A DNA stretch of 64,000 nt from an uncultured Bacteroidales bacterium (lineage in GTDB: Bacteria; Bacteroidota; Bacteroidia; Bacteroidales; Bacteroidaceae): positions 1 to 64,000 of the forward strand of contig CAMAMB010000006.1 in NCBI GenBank assembly GCA_945836755.1, read 5' to 3'. Each line of letters opens with the position of its first letter. The first letter of the stretch is position 1. Made by a program: the position numbers and the translations under genes. The notes beneath the pieces were generated by a model that was not told the origin of the DNA, searched no databases, and worked only from the letters and a program-made list of their open reading frames with translations. Below are positions 10,033 through 19,009 of the stretch, piece after piece.

Positions 10033-10080
10033 AAAAAACTCCAAGCATTCCAGAAATTTCTAGAATGCTTGGAGTTTTTT
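10033..10080. terminator. Palindromic bidirectional terminator
   Basis: An 18-bp perfect inverted repeat, AAAAAACTCCAAGCATTC at 10033-10050 and its complement at 10063-10080. The 12-base loop contains a further palindrome AGAAATTTCT. T tracts occur in both directions. It is a textbook intrinsic terminator, but no intact gene ends next to it: the nearest is the decayed frame at 9802-9984, which points away, and the rho promoter lies more than 400 bases downstream. Confidence 0.85.
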
Positions 10081-10096
10081 CTACATGTACATGTAG
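10081..10096. repeat. 16-bp perfect palindrome
   Basis: CTACATGTACATGTAG is its own reverse complement and directly abuts the terminator at 10033-10080. It could be a dimeric regulator site or part of a decayed mobile element. Nothing in the sequence decides between these. Confidence 0.6.
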
Positions 10097-10354
10097 GTTG
10101 GCGTAAATAGTTTTATCAGTTTTTTTCATTGCAACACCATGCGATGTCCCATGCTATAGATTCAAATCACTGATACTCCTCTGCGATTTATTCTTCAACT
10201 CAAAGTCGGCAGTTGGGTTTAGCATTCCTGCTTTATACTCCATACTATCTCTTCGATTATTTCAAGTACGACTCTAAATATAATCAGTGTTATGTTTAAT
10301 ATAGAAGCAACTAATTGAGTATATGGTAAGCGTCATGACTAACAAATGGGAAAG

Positions 10355-10413
10355 GCAGTTATCCTATCGTCTTCGTAGTGTGGCATAAGCCTTACGATAA
10401 TTGGGATAACTGC
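10355..10413. other. Interrupted long hairpin upstream of rho
   Basis: GCAGTTATCC (10355-10364) pairs with GGATAACTGC (10404-10413), and just inside TATCGT (10365-10370) pairs with ACGATA (10394-10399) with a small bulge. The stem totals 16 bp around a 23-base loop. There is no T tract on either side, so it is not an obvious terminator. It lies about 80 bases upstream of the rho -33 box. Confidence 0.5.
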
Positions 10414-10491
10414 TATTCATTGGCAAAACTACTCCTTTTTCTTGAGATGCAAAATTGGGGGCTTGCATATGGTAGATAATTTTGATTTCGA

Positions 10492-10523
10492 TTTGGCGAG
10501 CCAAAAAGAAATGTGTATTTTTG
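10492..10523 (+). promoter_or_regulatory. rho promoter
   Basis: TTTG (10492-10495), a 20-base spacer, then TATTTTTG (10516-10523). This is a full match to the Bacteroidetes -33/-7 consensus (TTTG, 19-21 bases, TAnnTTTG) and one of the best promoters in the window. The start of transcription near 10530 gives rho an unusually long leader of about 255 bases. Confidence 0.75.
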
Positions 10524-10530
10524 CGGCCGA

Positions 10531-10786
10531 TAAATCGGGGAATGCCCAATAGGCGCTGCCTTTACTGATATAGTGTTTATATGCCAGGCGTCTCTTAGAA
10601 TGTGTATTTTCATCCCCATAGTAAGAACATTTTTAGTTCACGGTTTATCATATTCCTTATACTATATATTACCCACCTCCCCACCCTTTTGGTCATATTG
10701 TAATAGCCAATGGCAGTAGCCTGTTCAGACTACGTAAGTAGAGGGGGTATTCTACTAAACGCTTTCTATAGTTATAAATTAATTAT
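10531..10786 (+). promoter_or_regulatory. Long 5' leader of rho, possible autoregulatory site
   Basis: About 255 untranslated bases precede the rho start. A C-rich, G-poor stretch around 10671-10692 (ACCCACCTCCCCACCC) resembles a Rho-loading (rut) site. A hairpin AGTAGA/TCTACT (10736-10741 with 10750-10755) lies about 30 bases before the start codon. Rho autoregulation by terminating in its own leader is known in other bacteria. Applying it here is inference. Confidence 0.35.
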
Positions 10787-12511
10787 ATGTCGGTTTTTAC
10801 GAAAGAGCAATTGCTTGAGAAGTCCCGAGAAGACCTCCTCGTAATATCACAAGTGGCTGGAATTATTGATGGTGAGGCTCTCAGTAATGAGGACCTGGTA
10901 TACAAGATATTAGATGCGCAGGCAGTCAGTGAAGCAGAGGCACAGACTCCTCCTAAACGTAAACGTGGACGTCCCTCGAAAGCAGAGCTGGCCTTACGTG
11001 CGCAAGCAGCGGCCTCGCCGACCACACTCGCAGAACCAAGTCCCACTACGTCTGATGTGATTACTTCGGATGTAGAGTCTGCCATGTTACAGAAAGCAGC
11101 TGAGGATGAGCAGTCAGAGCCAGACATAGAAGAGGAATCACATACTGAAAGCTCTGAAGATAATAGTCTTCAGGTTTCTCAGCCTGTGGGTGAAAGTGGA
11201 CCATGGGACGAAGAAGATTTCATCGTGCTGGAAGATGTAGCCGATGTGGGTATGGACTGCAACCAATATAGTGGTGGTGATATATATACCGGCATAGAAG
11301 AGACTGGACGAATAAAGTTCCATCGCTTTAAGGATGACCCGATTCTATCACGTCCGGCCGAAGCGATAAGTGACCGCACGAACGAAGTGGAAGAACGTGA
11401 CATGCTGCTTGATGGTCGCGGCGTTCTGGAGATTGTGCCGGAGGGCTATGGTTTCTTACGTTCGTCCGACTATAATTATATGGCATCGCCTGATGATATA
11501 TACGTGACACCTGCACAAATTAGACGTTATGGGCTGAAGCAGGGCGACGTGGTAGAAGGTGATGTAAAAGTTCCCATGGGTGATGAGAAGTTCTTTACTT
11601 TGCAGACTGTCATTCGCATTAATGGGCAAGATCCACAGCTGATACGCGATCGCATATCCTTTGAAGATCTCACACCGCTATTCCCAGATAAGAAATTCTG
11701 TCTCACAGACAATAACGCCAATGTCTCATGCAGGATTGTTGACCTGTTTACGCCCATAGGAAAGGGACAGAGAGCATTGATTGTGGCACAGCCTAAGACG
11801 GGTAAAACCATCTTGATGAAAGACATTGCCAATGCCATTGCTCGAAATCACCCTGACACCTATCTGATGATGCTTTTGATAGACGAACGTCCGGAAGAAG
11901 TAACTGATATGATGCGCACAGTAAAGGCAGAGGTAATAGCTTCAACCTTTGACGAACCCCCTTCTCGCCATGTGAAGATTGCCGGCATCGTGCTTGACAA
12001 GGCCAAGCGAATGGTTGAATGCGGCCACGATGTGGTCATCTTCTTGGACTCTATCACCCGTTTGGCACGCGCATATAACGCTGTAGCTCCCACCTCAGGG
12101 CGAATTCTCTCTGGTGGCGTCGACGCTACCGCCTTGCAGAAACCTAAGCGCTTCTTCGGTGCTGCACGCCAAATTGAAGGGGGCGGTTCGCTGACCATCA
12201 TAGCCACAGCTCTCATCGATACCGGATCCAAGATGGATGAGGTAATCTTTGAGGAATTCAAGGGTACAGGAAATATGGAACTACAGCTTGATAGAACGTT
12301 GGCTAACAAACGGTTGTTCCCCGCCATTAACTTGACCGCCTCCTCCACTCGCCGCGACGACCTACTTCTGGATGACAACACGCTGCGACGTATGTGGATA
12401 CTGCGCGGGTATCTATCTGAGATGAGCCCAATGGAGGCTATGGCCGACGTAAAGAAACGTATCGAAGAGACAAAGGACAATACAGAGTTCTTACTCTCCA
12501 TGAATGGGTGA
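10787..12511 (+). CDS. rho: Transcription termination factor Rho with long disordered N-terminal insert
   Basis: 574 residues against about 420 in Escherichia coli. Residues 1-48 form the SAP-like Rho N-domain. An AT-hook-like KRKRGRPSK follows at 57-65, and then an acidic, Ser/Glu-rich, presumably disordered region to about 200. The RNA-binding cold-shock-type domain follows ([17 protein letters not shown], from about 207), then the ATPase core with P-loop QPKTGKT near residue 335 and the Q/R-loop region. Rho is a hexameric RNA helicase that ends untranslated transcripts. Extended inserts are typical of Bacteroidetes Rho; in Bacteroides thetaiotaomicron the insert has been reported to promote phase separation. 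ATG at 10787. Confidence 0.97.
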   Translation: MSVFTKEQLLEKSREDLLVISQVAGIIDGEALSNEDLVYKILDAQAVSEAEAQTPPKRKRGRPSKAELALRAQAAASPTTLAEPSPTTSDVITSDVESAMLQKAAEDEQSEPDIEEESHTESSEDNSLQVSQPVGESGPWDEEDFIVLEDVADVGMDCNQYSGGDIYTGIEETGRIKFHRFKDDPILSRPAEAISDRTNEVEERDMLLDGRGVLEIVPEGYGFLRSSDYNYMASPDDIYVTPAQIRRYGLKQGDVVEGDVKVPMGDEKFFTLQTVIRINGQDPQLIRDRISFEDLTPLFPDKKFCLTDNNANVSCRIVDLFTPIGKGQRALIVAQPKTGKTILMKDIANAIARNHPDTYLMMLLIDERPEEVTDMMRTVKAEVIASTFDEPPSRHVKIAGIVLDKAKRMVECGHDVVIFLDSITRLARAYNAVAPTSGRILSGGVDATALQKPKRFFGAARQIEGGGSLTIIATALIDTGSKMDEVIFEEFKGTGNMELQLDRTLANKRLFPAINLTASSTRRDDLLLDDNTLRRMWILRGYLSEMSPMEAMADVKKRIEETKDNTEFLLSMNG

Positions 12512-12642
12512 CGTACTCCCCTACCCCCTCGCACGACTAAAAGACGAGCAGCCATGATACATCATTCGTCTCCAACCATGTCCTTCATTTCTGCTCTTAG
12601 ACAAACAGGAGATGGGCTCGCCCTATTTTGATAAAAACATTG

Positions 12643-12650
12643 TATATTTG
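12643..12650 (+). promoter_or_regulatory. Promoter -7 element before the DUF3127 gene
   Basis: TATATTTG matches TAnnTTTG and lies 65 bases before the DUF3127 start. A TTTG at 12627-12630 is only 12 bases upstream, too close for a normal -33 box, so the match is partial. Confidence 0.5.
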
Positions 12651-12714
12651 CCCTTGTGTTATCACCTACTTAAATGGCATTCACATAATAATCTAATCAT
12701 ATCCCCAACATTTT

Positions 12715-13089
12715 ATGGAAATTACAGGTAGAATAATCGTAGCCCAAGAACCGCGTGGCGGTATCTCCAATCGTACAGGTAACCCTTGGAAGATGCAAGA
12801 GTTTGTCATAGAGACCCACGACCAATACCCCAAGAAATGTATGTTCTCCGTGTTTGGTGAAGATCGCCTGCGGGAGTTTCATCTTGAAGTGGGTGAAGAA
12901 GTGACGGTATCGTTTGACATTGACGCCCGTGAGTATAATGGCCGTTGGTATAATGACATCCGCGCATGGCGAGTGGACCGTACAAGTAATGCCATACCCG
13001 CTGCACCCGCCACCCCCACTACTCCTACTACAGAGATTACCGCCCCCATCTCAGAGAACGAGGACATTAAAGACGACCTCCCTTTCTAA
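12715..13089 (+). CDS. DUF3127 OB-fold protein
   Basis: 124 residues. The N-terminal 90 residues match the Bacteroidetes DUF3127 family (MEITGRIIVAQEPRGG, then WKMQEFVIET, KKCMFSVFGEDR and YNGRWYNDIRAWRV). This is a single beta-barrel resembling a shortened single-stranded DNA-binding protein. The tail from about residue 96 is a Pro/Ala/Thr linker ending in an acidic tip DIKDDLPF. That tip resembles the acidic C-terminal tip of SSB proteins, which recruits partner proteins. The function is not established; DNA binding is inferred from the fold and tip. It has its own promoter and precedes mtgA by 88 bases. Confidence 0.85.
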   Translation: MEITGRIIVAQEPRGGISNRTGNPWKMQEFVIETHDQYPKKCMFSVFGEDRLREFHLEVGEEVTVSFDIDAREYNGRWYNDIRAWRVDRTSNAIPAAPATPTTPTTEITAPISENEDIKDDLPF

Positions 13090-13177
13090 GTTGACAACTC
13101 TCTCCCTTCCTCTACACCAGCTCATAGTGAGCCTACGTGTGAAGAATAGGGAGATAGTTCGAATATAAAGCTCGCTC

Positions 13178-13912
13178 ATGGTAAAGAGGGCGCTACGTGC
13201 AATAGCCTGGACGACTGGATTATGCGTTGGCTTGAGCATAGTATTTGTCATAGCCTTTCGCTGGCTACCGGTCTACTATACCCCTTTAATGATACTTAGG
13301 GGCATGGAAGCACTGTCAGCAGGAGAATCCTTTAAGATACATCACCAATGGGTTCAGCTAGAAGAGATGAGCCCTTATCTACCTGTAGCAGTTATAGCCT
13401 CTGAAGACCAGAAGTTTATGACCCATCAGGGCTTTGACTTCGAAGCGATAGAAAGTGCTGCACGGCACAATGCAAGCGGAGGTCAAGTACGAGGCGCGAG
13501 CACAATAAGCCAACAAACTGCCAAGAATGTGTTTCTTCTGCCATCCCGCACATGGCTTCGTAAGGGCCTCGAGGCATATTTCACTGTACTGATAGAACTC
13601 TTCTGGTCAAAGGAGAGAATCATGGAGGTATACCTCAACAGTATCGAAATGGGGCCAAACATATATGGAGCTGAAGCTGTGGCAAAGCTTCACTTTGGTT
13701 GCAGGGCACGTGACTTGCATCGTGGTGATTGCGCCCTGATAGCAGCCACGTTGCCCAACCCCTTGCGTTATAGTTCGCTACGCCCCACATCGCATGTGCG
13801 AAAGAGGCAGCAGCAAATACTGCGGCAGATGCGGTTTTTCCCTATTACGGGAGAGGACGCTCTCCTTCCTAATTCCGCTACATCCAGGAAGAGAAGAAAT
13901 GAATCAGATTGA
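13178..13912 (+). CDS. mtgA: Monofunctional peptidoglycan glycosyltransferase
   Basis: 244 residues. One N-terminal membrane helix (about 8-29) is followed by a GT51 domain with the conserved motifs in order: EDQKFMTHQGFD (motif 1, with the catalytic Glu), RGASTISQQTAKNVFL (motif 2), WSKERIMEVYLNSIEMG (motif 4) and YGAEAVAKLHFG (motif 5). It polymerises lipid II into glycan strands in the periplasm and has no transpeptidase domain. ATG at 13178. The last codons overlap the start of the LysE-like gene at 13899, so the two are translationally coupled. Confidence 0.95.
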   Translation: MVKRALRAIAWTTGLCVGLSIVFVIAFRWLPVYYTPLMILRGMEALSAGESFKIHHQWVQLEEMSPYLPVAVIASEDQKFMTHQGFDFEAIESAARHNASGGQVRGASTISQQTAKNVFLLPSRTWLRKGLEAYFTVLIELFWSKERIMEVYLNSIEMGPNIYGAEAVAKLHFGCRARDLHRGDCALIAATLPNPLRYSSLRPTSHVRKRQQQILRQMRFFPITGEDALLPNSATSRKRRNESD

Positions 13913-14576
13913 CCACATATTTGCGGAGTTCGCAAGCCCTATGCTCCTTATCATCAAGGGGCTATTGGTGGGCATTATTGCTTCTGCCCCAATGGGGCCG
14001 GTAGGCATATTGTGTATCCAGCGAACGCTAAACAAAGGAAGAGCCTATGGCATAGTAACCGGAGCCGGTGCGGCACTGAGTGATATAATCTATGCGCTGA
14101 TGACAGGCCTCGGTATGTCATTTGTAATGGATTTCATTGATCAGAAAGAGAACCTCTTTTGGCTCAAACTGGCAGGCAGCCTCATGCTATTGGTGTTTGG
14201 TATATATATGTATCGCACCGATCCACGTAAAAGTCTTCGTCCATCATCAACGAATAAAGGCTCCCTAATTCATAATTTCACCACAGCCTTTTTAGTCACT
14301 CTGAGCAATCCTCTCATAATCCTTCTCTTCATCGCTCTATTTAACATGTTGACGTTTGTGATACCCGGTCACTGGTTTGGCCAGTGTGTAGGGTATTTGT
14401 CCATTGTGGCTGGAGCTATGTTATGGTGGTTAGGGCTTACCTATATCATCAACAGAATGAAGAAGAATTTTAGCTTAAAGGGCATCCTCATTCTCAACCG
14501 TACGATAGGTATTGTTGTACTAGTTTGTTCCATTGTCTACGCGGCAATGACACTGTTCAACTTGTCACTCTATTAA
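13899..14576 (+). CDS. LysE/RhtB-family exporter
   Basis: 225 residues from the ATG at 13899, which overlaps the mtgA stop by 14 bases. A longer frame exists upstream, but it lies inside mtgA. Six hydrophobic segments are visible. The first contains the family signature GLLVGIIASAPMGPVGILCIQRTL with GxxxxxxPGP-like residues, followed by GAGAALSDIIYALMTG and later LVTLSNPLIILLFIALF. LysE-type proteins export amino acids or small metabolites across the inner membrane. The substrate cannot be read from the sequence. Confidence 0.88.
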   Translation: MNQIDHIFAEFASPMLLIIKGLLVGIIASAPMGPVGILCIQRTLNKGRAYGIVTGAGAALSDIIYALMTGLGMSFVMDFIDQKENLFWLKLAGSLMLLVFGIYMYRTDPRKSLRPSSTNKGSLIHNFTTAFLVTLSNPLIILLFIALFNMLTFVIPGHWFGQCVGYLSIVAGAMLWWLGLTYIINRMKKNFSLKGILILNRTIGIVVLVCSIVYAAMTLFNLSLY

Positions 14577-14596
14577 CCCATCTGAAGATAGTTGAT

Positions 14597-15178
14597 ATGA
14601 TTATTGCCGAGCAACTTAAACATAAAAACCTGGCCGAGTATTTGCTCTACTTATGGCAAGTAGAAGACTTAATTAGAGCTTACAAGGCAAATATATCTGA
14701 TATATCCTCTCATTACATAGAACGCATCGATGGTGTCTCACCAGAGAGGAAAGAAGCTATGCAGCGTTGGTATCAGATGCAGATAGACATCATGAAGGCT
14801 GAAGGTGTTATGTTGAAAGGACATACAACTGCAAGTCTCCATGTTCTCAAATCTTTGGAAAATGCGCAACACGCTCTTGAATTACCCCCATCTTCTGATA
14901 TTTACGATACCACTTATAAGCAAGCACTTCCCTTAATCGTTGAGCTAAGAGCGATGAGACGAGCAAAGCAAGAGACCGCCGTTACCCTCACACCCTCTCA
15001 CTCGCAGGCATCGGAGAATAGTGAGGTAGCCACTGCCTTAGAACTTGTCTATGGTGTGCGTTTACTCATGATGAAAGGCAAACCCATTTCTCCAGAGACG
15101 CAGGACGCGATGAGCACTCTACTGAAGTGGTTGTATTTACTCTCTGACAAGGCACTTAGCCAAGGACAGACTGTGTAA
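14597..15178 (+). CDS. DUF4924 family protein
   Basis: 193 residues from the ATG at 14597, which gives the family N-terminus MIIAEQLKHKNLAEYLLYLWQ-VEDLIRAY. The protein is mostly alpha-helical by composition, with no signal peptide or membrane segment, so it is cytoplasmic. DUF4924 is a Bacteroidetes family without assigned function, and it is often found next to rfbD and prfC, as here. It starts 20 bases after the exporter gene. Confidence 0.8.
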   Translation: MIIAEQLKHKNLAEYLLYLWQVEDLIRAYKANISDISSHYIERIDGVSPERKEAMQRWYQMQIDIMKAEGVMLKGHTTASLHVLKSLENAQHALELPPSSDIYDTTYKQALPLIVELRAMRRAKQETAVTLTPSHSQASENSEVATALELVYGVRLLMMKGKPISPETQDAMSTLLKWLYLLSDKALSQGQTV

Positions 15179-15283
15179 TTTGCCCAATGTTCATCTCTTC
15201 CCTGCGAGCTTCTCCCCTTCCCCACTACAAATATATCTGACTTGGCGTCATATCCGTCTTCTCCCCCTCCCCTTTAGATTACT

Positions 15284-16138
15284 ATGAAGCATATCTTAGT
15301 CACAGGCTGCAATGGTCAATTAGGCAATGAGATACGTGAACTCAGCCACAACTTCGACACTTCGTACTCCTTCCTATTTACAGACAAAGAGGAGTTAGAT
15401 ATTTGCGACAGCGGAGCCGTCTACACGTTCTTCGAACGCCATCACATCGCTGTGGTTGTCAATTGTGCAGCATACACAGCTGTTGATAAGGCAGAAAGTA
15501 ACGTAGCGTTGTGTGAACAGCTCAATTACATTGCACCTGGGTATCTCGCCGAGGCGGCGGGCAATGCAGGAGCGACCATGATACAAATTTCAACTGACTA
15601 CGTCTTTGATGGCATTGCTCACCGCCCATACAGTGAGAATGATGCTACTAATCCTATCACTGTCTATGGTCGTACGAAACTTGCAGGTGAGGAGGCTGTC
15701 ATACGTGGATGTCCCGGGTCAATGGTCATTCGTACAGCATGGTTATATTCTACCTATGGTAACAATTTCGTTAAAACCATGCTCCGATTAGGTAAAGAGC
15801 GTAAGGAACTGAATGTAATTGCCGACCAGATTGGTACACCCACTTATGCTCGTGACCTGGCATCGGCCATTCTTACTATTATAAAGCAGGGAATAGTGCC
15901 CGGGGTTTACCACTATACAAATCAAGGCGCCTGCTCATGGTATGATTTTGCTTGCGCCATACATCAATTGGGGGGCATCCGCGACTGCAAAGTGAATGCG
16001 ATAAATACCGAGGGATACCCTACCCCGGCGAAGCGCCCTCATTATTCGGTTCTGGACAAGCACAAGATTATTGAGACATATAATCTTGAGATACCCTGGT
16101 GGCTTGACTCACTGAAGACGTGCATGAAACACATATAG
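15284..16138 (+). CDS. rfbD: dTDP-4-dehydrorhamnose reductase
   Basis: 284 residues. An N-terminal Rossmann motif TGCNGQLGNE (8-17) binds NADPH. The SDR catalytic pair is in STDYVFDG followed by YGRTKLAGE (Tyr-x3-Lys), and the substrate-binding stretch is VIRTAWLYSTYGNNFVKTML. It reduces dTDP-4-keto-L-rhamnose to dTDP-L-rhamnose for surface polysaccharides. The other rfb genes are not in this window, so this copy is separate from an O-antigen cluster. The 105-base spacer upstream shows no promoter consensus. ATG at 15284. Confidence 0.93.
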   Translation: MKHILVTGCNGQLGNEIRELSHNFDTSYSFLFTDKEELDICDSGAVYTFFERHHIAVVVNCAAYTAVDKAESNVALCEQLNYIAPGYLAEAAGNAGATMIQISTDYVFDGIAHRPYSENDATNPITVYGRTKLAGEEAVIRGCPGSMVIRTAWLYSTYGNNFVKTMLRLGKERKELNVIADQIGTPTYARDLASAILTIIKQGIVPGVYHYTNQGACSWYDFACAIHQLGGIRDCKVNAINTEGYPTPAKRPHYSVLDKHKIIETYNLEIPWWLDSLKTCMKHI

Positions 16139-16208
16139 AGACCTGTAAGCCTCTACTTTAATCACATCCACTACTAACACATTATACTCTCCCACACTCC
16201 TATTATTC

Positions 16209-17777
16209 ATGAACCAAGAAATCACACGCCGCCGCACCTTTGCCATTATTTCACACCCCGATGCTGGTAAGACTACACTGACTGAGAAGCTGCTACTTTT
16301 CGGAGGGCAGATACAGGTGGCAGGCGCGGTGAAGAGCAATAAGATTAAGAAGACTGCCACCTCCGACTGGATGGAGATAGAGAAACAGCGCGGCATCAGT
16401 GTGACTACCTCTGTGATGGAGTTTGACTACAATGGCTATAAGATAAACATCCTTGATACACCCGGTCACCAAGATTTTGCTGAAGACACCTTCCGCACGC
16501 TCACTGCCGTAGACTCTGCTATTATAGTTATTGATGGTGCCAAAGGTGTGGAAACTCAGACACGCCGCCTCATGGAAGTCTGCCGGATGCGCAAGACCCC
16601 GGTTATAGTCTATATCAATAAGATGGACCGTGAGGGTAAAAACCCGTTTGATCTCCTTGACGAGTTGGAACAAGAACTTCAAATTAAGGTACGTCCCCTC
16701 TCGTGGCCTATCAATCAGGGTGCCCGGTTTAAGGGTGTTTATAATATCTTCGAAGAAAGTCTTGACCTATTTACTCCCAACAAGCAAAGGGTTACAGATA
16801 AAATTAGCATTGACATCAATAGCAATCAGCTCGAGCAACATGTGGGGCAGGCTGACGCAGATCAGCTACGCGAAGATTTGTCGTTAGTTGAAGGTGTATA
16901 TCCCGCTTTCATTCATGATGATTATCTACAGGCCGAGGTGGCTCCGGTATTTTTTGGTTCAGCGCTTAACAATTTTGGCGTCAAGGAGTTGCTGGATTGT
17001 TTCGTGAAGATAGCCCCCTCGCCTCGGCCAACGCTGGCAGAGGAACGCGTTGTCAACCCGGATGAGACCAACTTCACGGGTTTTATCTTTAAGATAACTG
17101 CAAACATCGACCCTAACCATCGTTCCTGCATCGCATTCTGTCGTGTTTGTTCTGGCACGTTTCAACGTAACACGCCCTATTTCCATGTGCGGAGTGGTAA
17201 GAGCCTTCGTTTCTCGTCACCCACTCAGTTTATGGCTCAACGCAAAACCACCATTGATGAAGCCTGGGCCGGCGACATAGTAGGTCTTCCTGACAACCAC
17301 ACATTCAAAATCGGTGACACCCTAACGCAAGGAGAAAGTCTGCACTTCAGAGGGCTTCCTTCATTCTCGCCTGAGCTCTTCAAGTATATAGAGAATGATG
17401 ACCCGATGAAGGCGAAACAACTTAACAAGGGTATTGAGCAACTGATGGACGAGGGTGTGGCTCAGCTATTCACCAACACCTTCAATGGGCGTAAGATAAT
17501 TGGTACAGTTGGGCAACTACAATTCGAGGTTATACAATATAGATTAGAGCATGAGTATAATGCTCGCTGTCGCTGGGAACCCATTCAGCTCTACAAGGCT
17601 TGCTGGATTGAGAGTGACTCGCCTGCTGAGCTTGACAACTTTAAGAAACGTAAATACCAGTACATGGCCAAAGATTTACATGGGCGCGATGTATTCCTCG
17701 CAGACTCGGCATATGTCTTACAAATGGCCCGTCAAGATTTTGAGCATATTCGTTTCCACTTTACGAGCGAGTTCTGA
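16209..17777 (+). CDS. prfC: Peptide chain release factor 3
   Basis: 522 residues. It is a translational GTPase with G1 SHPDAGKTT, the [10 protein letters not shown] switch I segment, G3 DTPGHQDF and G4 NKMDRE, then RF3-specific domains II and III (for example [29 protein letters not shown]). RF3 recycles RF1/RF2 from the ribosome after peptide release. ATG at 16209, 70 bases behind rfbD. Length and motif order are normal. Confidence 0.96.
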   Translation: MNQEITRRRTFAIISHPDAGKTTLTEKLLLFGGQIQVAGAVKSNKIKKTATSDWMEIEKQRGISVTTSVMEFDYNGYKINILDTPGHQDFAEDTFRTLTAVDSAIIVIDGAKGVETQTRRLMEVCRMRKTPVIVYINKMDREGKNPFDLLDELEQELQIKVRPLSWPINQGARFKGVYNIFEESLDLFTPNKQRVTDKISIDINSNQLEQHVGQADADQLREDLSLVEGVYPAFIHDDYLQAEVAPVFFGSALNNFGVKELLDCFVKIAPSPRPTLAEERVVNPDETNFTGFIFKITANIDPNHRSCIAFCRVCSGTFQRNTPYFHVRSGKSLRFSSPTQFMAQRKTTIDEAWAGDIVGLPDNHTFKIGDTLTQGESLHFRGLPSFSPELFKYIENDDPMKAKQLNKGIEQLMDEGVAQLFTNTFNGRKIIGTVGQLQFEVIQYRLEHEYNARCRWEPIQLYKACWIESDSPAELDNFKKRKYQYMAKDLHGRDVFLADSAYVLQMARQDFEHIRFHFTSEF

Positions 17778-17838
17778 CTCCTATAGTACCTCCTATACGT
17801 TGGCCAAATAAATCAGTGGCCTCTTCCATGCCATTATT

Positions 17839-18924
17839 ATGGGCTCATACGTTTATTATCGTCTTCCCTCTACTTCTACAGTATGTCTGCTCAAGCAGCG
17901 TACTTCTTCCCCTACTTTTATGACGTTACATAATCTTCATGAACGTAGGGGCTTCCTCATTTGTCCATTTCATGTCGGGGAGAACACTCCCATTGTTCTA
18001 ATAGAGCCTGAGGAGATGACGTCCCTCATTCTCGATGCTTTCTCGACAGCCCCCCTTGGCTCCTTATCGCCCAATCTGTCACCTTTACAAGAGCGACAGA
18101 CAGAGACAGATTATATTTCTTCGTTCCATCAACTACACGCTTCTCTTCAAGAAGGCTGTCTCAAAAAGGTTGTGCTTGCGCGCACGATGGGTTGGCAACT
18201 TCCTGACGATAATCAAATTGTCTCTGAGGAGTTACACAGTCCGATGGCCATCCTCTTTCGTCGGGCTTGTGAACGATATCCGGACAGCTTTGTGGCGTGG
18301 TGGCATACAGCCCATACCGGCACATGGCTTACTGTGAGCCCCGAGCCTCTGCTGAGAGGGAATATGAATAGAGGTTATCATACAGTGGCATTGGCCGGCA
18401 CCAAATGGGGAGGTAAGAATTGTGAGACAAGAAAATTGTGGGACGAGAAAAATAAAGAGGAGCAAGCTGTGGTCTCCGACTTTATCGCCCGGAAGTTACA
18501 TGAGGTTGCTAATGCCGTTGTCAAGACAGAGACTCACACTGTTAGCCAAGGTTCTCTCGAACATCTCGCCACGGACTATTTCTTCAGTCTTCGTAGTTCT
18601 CAACAGGTCTTATCATTGGCAGAGCAACTTTACCCTACTCCTGCCGTGTCCGGCTGGCCTAAGCAGGAGGCTATCAAGGCCATTCTCTCTGCCGAGAAGC
18701 AACCACGTAGATACTACGCGGGGTTCTGCGGTCCATATCAGTTATCCCATGCCGGTACGGAGGATCAGACGCACCTGTTTGTCACTATCCGTTGCATGGA
18801 AATCCTTCACAATTTCATTCGCCTGTATGCGGGAGGCGGTCTATTAGCCAATAGCCAGATACAACTTGAGTGGGAAGAGACTCAGCATAAGTTGCAGACG
18901 TTGCTCTCACTATTTCACGCATAA
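17839..18924 (+). CDS. menF: Isochorismate synthase
   Basis: 361 residues. The C-terminal two thirds form a chorismate-binding domain: LHASLQEGCLKKVVLARTM, then FVAWWHTAHTGTWLTVSPEPLL, TVALAGTKWG, the HLATDYFF stretch and the final YAGFCGPY with LYAGGGLLANSQIQLEWEET. It converts chorismate to isochorismate, the first step of menaquinone synthesis. The following menD, menB and menC-E genes make that role more likely than a siderophore pathway. ATG at 17839. It starts a run of genes in pathway order. Confidence 0.93.
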   Translation: MGSYVYYRLPSTSTVCLLKQRTSSPTFMTLHNLHERRGFLICPFHVGENTPIVLIEPEEMTSLILDAFSTAPLGSLSPNLSPLQERQTETDYISSFHQLHASLQEGCLKKVVLARTMGWQLPDDNQIVSEELHSPMAILFRRACERYPDSFVAWWHTAHTGTWLTVSPEPLLRGNMNRGYHTVALAGTKWGGKNCETRKLWDEKNKEEQAVVSDFIARKLHEVANAVVKTETHTVSQGSLEHLATDYFFSLRSSQQVLSLAEQLYPTPAVSGWPKQEAIKAILSAEKQPRRYYAGFCGPYQLSHAGTEDQTHLFVTIRCMEILHNFIRLYAGGGLLANSQIQLEWEETQHKLQTLLSLFHA

Positions 18925-19009
18925 CGTGTAGCCCCAAGCTTCTTGCCATCTGCCTATCCCTGTAAAATAATAGTATCTCGATCATCCCCTTCTGCCATTC
19001 TATATTGCT

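Larger units (their letters stand above)
9985..10491. other. Gene-free stretch between the atp and rho transcription units
   Basis: Apart from the terminator and palindrome at 10033-10096 and the hairpin at 10355-10413, I see no gene here. Short frames on the minus strand between 10364 and 10619 read back through the rho promoter and have no coding character. Base composition is more A+T-rich than the flanking genes. Confidence 0.5.

Noticed and set aside
10364-10619. Minus-strand frames upstream of rho
   Set aside because: They read back through the rho promoter and a hairpin and have no coding signature.
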